Source of the DNA: Bacteroidota bacterium
GTDB taxonomy: Bacteria; Bacteroidota; Ignavibacteria; Kapaibacteriales; UBA2268
Reading direction: 5' to 3'
Length of the DNA: 38,394 nt
Assembly (NCBI GenBank): GCA_009777815.1
Contig: WRLB01000009.1
Location: forward strand, 1-38,394
In this document: positions 32,401-38,394 of the stretch, piece after piece
Layout: each line of letters starts with the position of its first letter
Position numbering within the stretch: position 1 is the first letter of the stretch
Made by a program: the position numbers and the translations under genes
Notes under the pieces: model-generated
Told to the model about the DNA's origin: nothing
Seen by the model: only the letters and a program-made list of their open reading frames with translations
Database searches by the model: none

Positions 32401-33819
32401 ATAACTTATAAAGTTATTACATCTTCTTCTGGTCCGGGAACTATTTCTCCTGCGGGAACATTAACTTACTTCAAAGGCGAAGATGTTTATATAGTTCTCC
32501 GCCCAAGTGATCCAAATAAAGAACCTATTGCACTTGTGATAAATGGTGAAGTAATTGATTATAAAGATACTGTTTTCAGAATAGAATCTATAGACGATGA
32601 TTATGAAATACACGCTATATTTGATGAAAAATCATATATTATCACTGCTATTGCAGATGGCGGCGGCGAAATGACACCTGTAGGTAATGTTAGAGTATAT
32701 ATCTACCAAGACCAAACATTTACATTTGCTCCTTGGCAGGGCTTCCAAATAGATTATATTAGAGTTAATGGCAAATTGATAGAAGATTTAGACCGTCCTT
32801 ATACATTTAGAAACGTCACTGCTAATGGAACTATACAAGTTTATTTCAAACCTGAGGACCCAACAGCATATACTATTACATCAAGTGCAACAAACGGAAC
32901 TATATCGCCTACTAATGGTATTGCTGTTTCACGAGGATTTAGCCAAGCATTTACTTTTGAGCCGGACCCTGGTTATGAACTTGATGTCGTGCGTATAAAT
33001 GGTGTGACGAGAACTGATATTAGAGGAAATTCTTATACTTTTAATAATGTCCAATCTAATTCTTCTATTCAAGTTGATTATAGAATTGCAAGATATACAT
33101 TAAACGTTCAAACAAATTGCGAATACGGAAGAATCTCACCTGATGGAATGTTAGTAAGAGATTTTAAAACAACAGAAGTATTTAAATTTGTTCCTCAACC
33201 AGGATATAAAGTAGACCAAGTTTTTGTAAACGACATTGCTGTAGAGATATATGGTAATATGTTGCCTGTTTATGTAACACAAAATATGACTATTACTGCA
33301 ACATTTGTAGCAGATGGTGTTCCACCAGTTATTGTTTCAAGTGCAGGTCCAGGCGGAACTATTACCCCTAACGGCAATACAGAAGTTCCATTTGGCAGCG
33401 ATCAGTTATACGAATTTACTCCTGAAGACGGCTTCATTGTTGAAAAAGTAGAAGTAGATAATGCTGAAGTTCCGTATAATGAGACAGATAATACTTATAC
33501 TTTCATTTATGTAACTGAAGACCATACTATTCACGTTACTTTTGTTTCTGCTCCTACTATTGAAAACAGCACTATAACAGATGCGGAAAATAAATTTATT
33601 TTATATCCTAATCCAACATCTTCTGTTATTAATTTGCAGGGCGATTTAAATGAAATAGAAGTATTAGAAGTATTAGATCTTGCGGGTAGTAAAGTGTTAG
33701 AGTTTAGCAATATATCTAATCAAATAGATATTTCTAAATTTCCTAATGGCACTTATACTATAAGAATTCTACGCAAAGACAGAAAAATAGAAAACTATTC
33801 TGTAATAAAAATAAAATAA
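29470..33819 (+). CDS. Large T9SS-exported repeat protein with type A sorting domain
   Basis: 1449 residues. A signal region (about 1-38, RLLLLAVILSLSTAYYVNA) has an extended basic n-region. Residues about 40-415 and 500-665 hold three beta-sandwich segments of the cleaved-adhesin / choice-of-anchor kind (DWLMAPEVFLYGGKNYTIELELTTTY; VLVTPPLNMLLG...VRYRYRVADASYS). Ten repeats of about 72-78 residues (at about 420-495 and 665-1365) follow the pattern YTITVSSGPNGSISPSG...F.I.PE.G..ID.V.VNG......YTF.NV..N.TI.V.F, resembling InlB-B/Flg_new-like bacterial repeats. The last 75 residues (FILYPNPTSSVINL...DLAGSKVLEFSN...FPNGTYTIRI) are a Por secretion-system C-terminal sorting domain. So it is translocated by T9SS and likely attached to the surface, a probable adhesin or structural protein. 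A terminator follows. Confidence 0.88.
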   Translation: MKKIHNKLNSYLMMNNKARLLLLAVILSLSTAYYVNAEEAYNDAAGSGNWASESQFLNAYTIIKGQNSNCEQSGSGANKYGDWTYGTNNSPIFRITDGEADDWLMAPEVFLYGGKNYTIELELTTTYEMQSGNNSTATLMAFYGPLNTIDGMITPPIGGITINKTDNDQYRLSFMPQRDGYFHIGFRSFSTSVDPADLIEINITSFALTVPDGEIEGLFPLPFYNDAEDWDMVSQFTNYWSTASDYEDAADQYGWWPTQFIGEYLGLWDVLSFLPGPPPENISDPNNLNGFISLWTNSDQNAYMRYSYLATPLLAIDRTRHARISFSFTGLDDMAIDYLTLILCKTTSNNINTLLSDPDVEMAFIQDFEVSGTEWTSFEWEINHSPFSDGPGYYCLLFEHFSDANSLVLILDSVKVDYLPFATVTATSGNNGTISPPLLKTAVGAIATFDVTPEPGYIIDQLIINGFPQTSFYATATQLSFTVPTAINTIHVTFKLRPSYNLPYICNFNNVQQYGEWSVFDLNNDNISWICFTGNQYVRMSNWSAPAVPQNDVLVTPPLNMLLGNTNAINVRYRYRVADASYSEKVKVVLTREDDVTSNTTTNALTIADHANITNDSWNVQSTVIMPSQLSGIGSADHLFLKFHCYSDGDMYYPYIDSVSITVIPNPTISAFATDGGTISPPGDMQIPYGSSITYTITIQPGYMIQNIFIDGNPISNPTTSYTFTNVTTDHTIEVQFQKLAVSITASIGYPLDGSGGTITPIGVISKEYGDDQTFNFPPATGWEVDRVYVNGTLTPTLDNTHTFYNITAETQTIEVFFKRETYTITVSSGPNGSISPSGSFLREFGESATFTIAPESEEFEINVLTVNGTAVPIARDATSYTLENISGNTSINITFRRITYSVTVSSSGLGSVSPTGFITVNRGADLEFVLTPINQFYHVASILLDGMEVPKTEYANNRFSMNNIQNAYTLEIFFEPITYKVITSSSGPGTISPAGTLTYFKGEDVYIVLRPSDPNKEPIALVINGEVIDYKDTVFRIESIDDDYEIHAIFDEKSYIITAIADGGGEMTPVGNVRVYIYQDQTFTFAPWQGFQIDYIRVNGKLIEDLDRPYTFRNVTANGTIQVYFKPEDPTAYTITSSATNGTISPTNGIAVSRGFSQAFTFEPDPGYELDVVRINGVTRTDIRGNSYTFNNVQSNSSIQVDYRIARYTLNVQTNCEYGRISPDGMLVRDFKTTEVFKFVPQPGYKVDQVFVNDIAVEIYGNMLPVYVTQNMTITATFVADGVPPVIVSSAGPGGTITPNGNTEVPFGSDQLYEFTPEDGFIVEKVEVDNAEVPYNETDNTYTFIYVTEDHTIHVTFVSAPTIENSTITDAENKFILYPNPTSSVINLQGDLNEIEVLEVLDLAGSKVLEFSNISNQIDISKFPNGTYTIRILRKDRKIENYSVIKIK

Positions 33820-33841
33820 CTCCTTAATGGTTAAGATTTAT

Positions 33842-33873
33842 AAGGTAGGTCTCACAAGGATCTACCTTTTTTT
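33842..33873 (+). terminator. Intrinsic terminator after the T9SS-substrate gene
   Basis: AAGGTAG (33842-33848) pairs with CTACCTT (33862-33868) and leads into a run of seven T. Confidence 0.8.
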
Positions 33874-33962
33874 ATGTATATTTATAATATTTGCATCATC
33901 TTATTCAGCACTACCATATTTTTATTATAAAAATAAAAAATGTTTTTTATAAAAAAAAAACG

Positions 33963-33970
33963 TATTTTTG
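33963..33970 (+). promoter_or_regulatory. Promoter -7 box for the multi-PAS kinase
   Basis: TATTTTTG lies 22 bases before ATG 33993, with an A-tract immediately upstream. Confidence 0.6.
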
Positions 33971-33992
33971 AAGTAATAAATGAGATAATATT

Positions 33993-36900
33993 ATGGCTAA
34001 TACACGGCAAAGCAAACAATTTTTGACGCAACTACATTTTAAAATTGGATTAGTAATAACAATTTTATTGATTATATCATTGATATTAGTAAATTTTACG
34101 ACATTGGGCAGATTAGAATATATATTAACTACTTTTTCGGTTATGTTAATACTTGCCGTTGTGTGTTACTTCGGCTATAGAAGAGATTTTGCGGACTACG
34201 ATAGAGAAATATCAGATGAAATTAATAACAATATGGCGTTTAAATCGGCTATGTATTCTGCACCTGTAGCGATGTTAATTACTGATGGCGAGCAAATAGT
34301 TTACCACAATAGCGAAGTTAGAACGCTGTTCAAAAAGTCGTTTAGAGTAATTGAAACATCAAAATTAAAGGACTTGCTTTTGCAAGAATATGCAATAATG
34401 TTCGCCAATGAGATAAAAGATAATGTAACAAAGGGACAGATGATAGTCCTAATAAACAATAAAGTAGAACAGCGTGATGAGAGTGTATGTATAATGAATT
34501 GGGAACCAGTTTTTTATAATAATAAGGACCAGTATTTTCTTTCTTTTGTAGATATTACTAATATATATAATGACAGATATAATGCAATAAAATTAAATAC
34601 TATATATGAAAATGTTATCAATAAGTTGCCATATTCTATCGCTGTGTTTGAGGAAAACGGCAAATTGCATTTAAAAAATACTGAATATGAAAACAGTATT
34701 GGCTATACATTAAATGATGATTTTAATTCGTTAATAGAATTTAATATAAATAAAAATTTGTTAAATACGGGCTTTCAAATAGCATTATCAGGTGATACTT
34801 ATAGGGAAGAAAAGATTATAGCCATTGATGGTGGCGTATCAAAATGGGGCGATATTATTCTAACTTCTACTCAAACAGATGACGGCAGTAATTATGTAAT
34901 ATATATTGTTAACGATGTGTCAGAATATAAGGAAAAAGTTAATTATTTAGAAAAGCAAAACAGCACTTTTATATCAGGATATGAAAAAAATATAATAGCA
35001 ATGGCTTCTTGGAATCACGATGGAACTATTTTTAAAGCCAACGAAGAGTTTTATAGTATGTTGCAATTAAAAAATGAGGCGGACTTAAACCTTTTTTCTG
35101 ATTCGTTCCAAAGTGTTTTTGAATTTGATGAAATAATATTTTTGAATGACCATAACTCAAACGAAACTAAAAAATTCTATGGGAATACTTTACGGATTGG
35201 TAAGAAAATGTTTTCTGATTCAATGCGAAACTTTACTGAGGCGAACCTTTATATTCGGTTAAGTGAGACAAATCCTATAAAACGGAAACGTTCTCAAGCA
35301 AATAAAATAGAAGATGTATGGTTTAAAATAAATACTTATACGCTATATTCATCAGGCGGTTCTATAGATTCTTTTGTCACTAATATTACAGATGTATCAG
35401 ATAAATTTGATTTAGAAAAACGTTTTGAAGTGACGGATACTTATTTGAAATCTATAGCAAATAATTTAGATTCAGGAATAATTTTAATCGTAGATGCTAA
35501 AGAAAATGTAATTTTTATTGGCGGTAATAAAGAAGTTGCTAAAAGAATTAGTTCTTACAAAAAGCATATATATGCGAGCAATGTATTTCCTCTCTCTGAC
35601 GTTGAAGATTTATCGGAATTATCTAAAAATGTAATTGCTACATTAAACGGACATAGTAGTAAAATTGACCATAAAGTTTATGGCGAACAGTATAATTTTG
35701 TATTTAATCCTGTCAGAAATTCTAAAGGCGAGATAGATTATTGTTTAATATTCGGTATTAATATTAGTGAACGCGAAGAGTTTGAAAAACAATTAATGTT
35801 CCAAGAATATCTTTTAGATAAAACATTTAAAGAAAGCCAGATACCACAAGTAATTATAAACGCTAACGGACTCGTCAATAGAGCCAATATAGAATACTTA
35901 AAACTTGCAGGCATCACCCCAGATAATTTACACGATTTAAGCATATATGATAAAAATTGTTGGTTAAATAATCCCGAAATAATTAAGCATTTTGAAATAA
36001 CACTAAATGGTAAAAGTACACATTTTGAGATTATGGAAAAGAAGCAATTTAGTATATTAAGGGATGATAATGAAAGTTATTTATATGTATTAAATTGCCG
36101 TTCTTATCCAATAATTGATTCTAATAATGTTGTAACGAATGTTATATTTAACTTTATTGATATATCTGAAACGCGTGCTTTAATAGAAAAAATGCGTGAA
36201 AGTAATACCATAAATGACGTAGTTGTAGAAAATTATCCGTCAGGGCTGCTTATTGTATTAGAAAATAATTATAAAGTGTTGTTGTTCAGCGGTGCAGAAG
36301 AAATAGAACAACTAAAATTAGACGAATCTAAAATAATAGGTAATAAATTAGATAATATTCACGGCACTATATTTGATGTTCTAAAACCACATATAGAAAA
36401 AGCAGTAGAAAAGAAAGAATCCGATAATTTCGATTTTGATATAGAAATTACTCCAAAAGATAGTTTCCCTACCACAATATATTATGAAGCAAATATAATA
36501 CCTGTTTTAGATTTTTATTCAAACGTAGAACGTATTTTTGTCTGCCTAAACAACATTACGCACAGGAAACAATTAGAAGAGACAATTTTAGAGTTCAATA
36601 GCAAATTAGAAGAAGAAGTATTGTTAAGAACAACACAATTAAAAGAAACTACCTACGATTTAGAAGTATATGTTGCCGAATTGCAAGACACCCAAAAAAG
36701 ATTAATTGAAGCACAAAACGAGTTAAAAGAAAACTTAAACAAAGAACAAGAATTAAATCAAATGAAGAGCCAGTTCATTTCTTTAATGAGCCACGAGTTC
36801 AGAACTCCGCTAACAATTATACAAACTACCGTTTATTTGTTAGAATCATACTTCGAAATGGGACTAACAGCAAAGTTCGAAAATGGCGGCAAACGAATAT

Positions 36901-37577
36901 TATATCAAATAGAACTAATGACCAAATTGTTAGACAATATATTATTCTTAGACGAAATGAAAGAACAATCTGCGATATTTTCTAATATAGATATTGTTAG
37001 TTATATTCACGATGCAGTTTATGAATTAAAAGATTCTACAATGGCAAAACACGACATTATATTCAAAACTGAACAAGAAAAAGTAATAATGTATAGCGAT
37101 GAAAAACTAATTAAACAAATAGTTAATAACCTGTTATTAAATGCAATAAATTACTCACCTCACACTAAACCAATTAAAATAACGCTTTTAGATAGCGAAG
37201 AACAATTTATCTTTATTATACAAGATTTTGGCAACGGAATATCCGATGATGTTATTGATAGAATGTATGAAACATTTGTTCGTTCCCGAGATTTTACTAA
37301 TATATCGGGCGTTGGATTAGGATTAGCAATAACTAAAAATTGTGTAAATCTGCTAAAAGGAGATATCAAATTTGATACAGAAAAAGGATACGGCACAACC
37401 TTCTATGTATCGCTACCTAAATTTTCAAAATCACAAATAAATAGTGACACAAATAACTACGACGAAGAACTAATTTCTGACACGGGTATTATATCTTCTG
37501 CCTCATCCCAAACAAATATGCTTGAAGACGATGACAATGATGATGATATTTTGATTTCCGACACAGGAATAATGTAA
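33993..37577 (+). CDS. Membrane-anchored multi-PAS sensor histidine kinase
   Basis: 1194 residues. Two N-terminal membrane helices (about 17-35 and 44-61) are close together with almost no periplasmic loop. From about residue 80 to 880 it consists of tandem PAS-like modules (MYSAPVAMLITDGEQIVYHNSE; KLPYSIAVFEENGKLHLKN; ASWNHDGTIFKANEEFYSML; NNLDSGIILIVDAKENVIFIGG; QIPQVIINANGLVNRANIEYLKLAG), about six in all. A coiled coil (about 885-925) leads to the H-box SQFISLMSHEFRTPLTI (H934). N-box QIVNNLLLNAINYSP, G1 DFGNGIS and G2 GVGLGLAITK follow. Signals are probably cytoplasmic. The acidic C-terminal tail (about 1150-1194) carries ELISDTGII and ILISDTGIM, a duplicated motif I do not recognise. 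No response regulator is adjacent, and no receiver domain is fused. Confidence 0.9.
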   Translation: MANTRQSKQFLTQLHFKIGLVITILLIISLILVNFTTLGRLEYILTTFSVMLILAVVCYFGYRRDFADYDREISDEINNNMAFKSAMYSAPVAMLITDGEQIVYHNSEVRTLFKKSFRVIETSKLKDLLLQEYAIMFANEIKDNVTKGQMIVLINNKVEQRDESVCIMNWEPVFYNNKDQYFLSFVDITNIYNDRYNAIKLNTIYENVINKLPYSIAVFEENGKLHLKNTEYENSIGYTLNDDFNSLIEFNINKNLLNTGFQIALSGDTYREEKIIAIDGGVSKWGDIILTSTQTDDGSNYVIYIVNDVSEYKEKVNYLEKQNSTFISGYEKNIIAMASWNHDGTIFKANEEFYSMLQLKNEADLNLFSDSFQSVFEFDEIIFLNDHNSNETKKFYGNTLRIGKKMFSDSMRNFTEANLYIRLSETNPIKRKRSQANKIEDVWFKINTYTLYSSGGSIDSFVTNITDVSDKFDLEKRFEVTDTYLKSIANNLDSGIILIVDAKENVIFIGGNKEVAKRISSYKKHIYASNVFPLSDVEDLSELSKNVIATLNGHSSKIDHKVYGEQYNFVFNPVRNSKGEIDYCLIFGINISEREEFEKQLMFQEYLLDKTFKESQIPQVIINANGLVNRANIEYLKLAGITPDNLHDLSIYDKNCWLNNPEIIKHFEITLNGKSTHFEIMEKKQFSILRDDNESYLYVLNCRSYPIIDSNNVVTNVIFNFIDISETRALIEKMRESNTINDVVVENYPSGLLIVLENNYKVLLFSGAEEIEQLKLDESKIIGNKLDNIHGTIFDVLKPHIEKAVEKKESDNFDFDIEITPKDSFPTTIYYEANIIPVLDFYSNVERIFVCLNNITHRKQLEETILEFNSKLEEEVLLRTTQLKETTYDLEVYVAELQDTQKRLIEAQNELKENLNKEQELNQMKSQFISLMSHEFRTPLTIIQTTVYLLESYFEMGLTAKFENGGKRILYQIELMTKLLDNILFLDEMKEQSAIFSNIDIVSYIHDAVYELKDSTMAKHDIIFKTEQEKVIMYSDEKLIKQIVNNLLLNAINYSPHTKPIKITLLDSEEQFIFIIQDFGNGISDDVIDRMYETFVRSRDFTNISGVGLGLAITKNCVNLLKGDIKFDTEKGYGTTFYVSLPKFSKSQINSDTNNYDEELISDTGIISSASSQTNMLEDDDNDDDILISDTGIM

Positions 37578-37603
37578 GCAGTAAGATAATTAAAAAACCG
37601 CTG

Positions 37604-37630
37604 TCATACCGAAACAAGTTCGGAATGACC
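37604..37630. repeat. Type 2 dispersed hairpin repeat
   Basis: GTCATACCGAAAC then AAGTTCGGAATGAC, the same family as the copies at 24951 and 25451, just after the kinase gene; it may act as its terminator. Confidence 0.6.
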
Positions 37631-37699
37631 ACTTATTCTACTTAACTAATATCAAACAGTTCCGCAGGATTTATCTTAAACTATTCAATCGGTTAAGTT

Positions 37700-38293
37700 T
37701 TAAAAGTTAAAGACAAATTTCATAGTTTTTAAATCTCTTATTACCATAAAAGCCACCACTGTTCCTACTATACCATATATTGCAAGTCCTAACAATATAG
37801 TTTTCTCCTTTGAAAACTCTACTGTTTCGGTTTCTATTTCAATCATCTGGTCTGCTAAATAAGTTTTTATTACCATAGCAGTTTTACAAGTATCACACGA
37901 GTTAAATTGATAATGAATTAAATTTTCTCCGCCTATATTAGTAATAAATTCCACTGGATATTTCTTACTTAATTCATATTCTGTAACATATTGATAAATC
38001 GCGGGGAAGCCAATGCTTTTTTGCAATATATAATATTTAGAATGAGGTTTTTCATCATTAAATCTAATACGCAATGCTTTTTTAGGAATATAAATTGTAT
38101 CAGATGTTGCTTCTTCCCGCAACTCAACTACTTTATTTATATTATAAGTATAACATCCTGTTAAACTTGTTAGAAGTATTAACAAAATTAAAAAACTACT
38201 TATTATTTTTTTATAAAAATCCTTCACACACTCGGCTACCAAATTAACCATAGTAATCAAACAATTTTCATTATATATTTTATTTTGTTTCAT
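37700..38293 (-). CDS. Lipoprotein with C-terminal membrane segment, unknown
   Basis: 197 residues. From ATG 38293 the start overlaps the stop of the preceding Rpn-like gene in an ATGA junction, which argues for this start by translational coupling. An internal ATG at 38251 (MVNLVAECVKDF) gives a more normal signal sequence. The hydrophobic run SSFLILLILLTSLTGC ends in a lipobox LTGC (acylated cysteine at residue 47 of the long form). The middle is beta-rich with a CDTC pair (CxxC), and a second hydrophobic segment lies near the C-terminus (TILLGLAIYGIVGTVVAFMVI). No family recognised. It is probably an envelope protein; pairing with an Rpn-like nuclease is likely positional only. Confidence 0.55.
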   Translation of the reverse strand: MKQNKIYNENCLITMVNLVAECVKDFYKKIISSFLILLILLTSLTGCYTYNINKVVELREEATSDTIYIPKKALRIRFNDEKPHSKYYILQKSIGFPAIYQYVTEYELSKKYPVEFITNIGGENLIHYQFNSCDTCKTAMVIKTYLADQMIEIETETVEFSKEKTILLGLAIYGIVGTVVAFMVIRDLKTMKFVFNF

Positions 38294-38394
38294 ATATTTT
38301 TTATTTCTACTATTGATAATTTTGTTATTTCGCTAATTTGTTCAATTGGCATTCCGAGTGCTTTTAGTTCTTTAGCGATTTCTAATGCTTTTTC
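38290..38394 (-). CDS. C-terminus of an Rpn-type PD-(D/E)XK nuclease/transposase-family protein (partial)
   Basis: The last 34 codons of a minus-strand gene, entering from the window edge. The visible part EKALEIAKELKALGMPIEQISEITKLSIVEIKNI is the helical tail, A.ELK..G.....I...T.LS..EI..., typical of recombination-promoting nuclease (Rpn/YhgA-like) and PD-(D/E)XK transposase-family proteins. The catalytic domain is outside the window. Stop TGA at 38292-38290 overlaps the next start (ATGA). Assignment by tail motif only. Confidence 0.55.
   Translation of the reverse strand, partial: EKALEIAKELKALGMPIEQISEITKLSIVEIKNI

Overview
The window is AT-rich (roughly 30% GC by eye) and comes from a member of the Bacteroidota / FCB group. 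The evidence is a C-terminal type IX secretion (T9SS) sorting domain, a PorV/PorQ-family barrel, a SusC/TonB-like outer-membrane receptor, an OstA-like LPS-transport protein, weak or absent Shine-Dalgarno sites, and many copies of the Bacteroidota -7 promoter element TAnnTTTG (here usually TATTTTTG) just upstream of start codons. The presence of flhB, an H-NOX sensor and abundant interspersed repeats would fit a flagellate, environmental or host-associated Kapabacteria/Ignavibacteria-like lineage, but the exact taxon is an inference.

Layout. 1-1046: a partial leucine-rich-repeat protein made of near-identical 60-bp (20-residue) units, read on the minus strand. 1.1-1.3 kb: a multi-arm palindromic repeat element. 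1.3-6.8 kb: nadB, a ComEC/Rec2 DNA-uptake channel, a PocR-like sensor domain and a PorV/PorQ barrel. 7.0-10.0 kb: a small lysis-like cassette (three-TM holin-like protein, secreted Cys/His hydrolase, spanin-like protein split by a frame change) flanked on both sides by arrays of short promoter-spacer-terminator units. 10.07-11.4 kb: rpsS-rplV-rpsC, cut out of the normal S10 operon and driven by the last promoter of the second array. 11.5-13.0 kb: H-NOX haem sensor, tRNA-Thr and four 99-bp tandem repeats. 13.2-17.4 kb: a DUF4397-like lipoprotein, a six-fold tandem-promoter repeat, a lipoprotein and a 24-cysteine secreted protein, and a small membrane protein. 17.4-24.8 kb: rsmH, a truncated tricorn-type beta-propeller, a third promoter-spacer-terminator array, a TonB-like receptor, a DHH phosphoesterase and a ROK kinase. 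24.9-25.7 kb: a dense repeat island. 25.7-38.4 kb: OstA-like protein, soluble histidine kinase, flhB, a 1449-residue T9SS-exported repeat protein, a 1194-residue multi-PAS histidine kinase, a lipoprotein and the end of an Rpn-type nuclease gene.

The most unusual feature is the set of three arrays (about 19 canonical hairpins in total). In each, a TATTTTTG promoter is followed by about 30-50 nt of variable sequence that often holds its own small inverted repeat, then by a hairpin with arms AACAGCA...TGCTGTT, a cUUCGg loop and a T-run, and about 25 bp later by the next promoter. The period is about 90-100 bp. Read literally, each unit is a complete minimal gene for a two-hairpin RNA of about 60-80 nt. 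Some spacers are shared between units within and between arrays, which suggests a duplicating family of small RNAs or insulators that I do not recognise.
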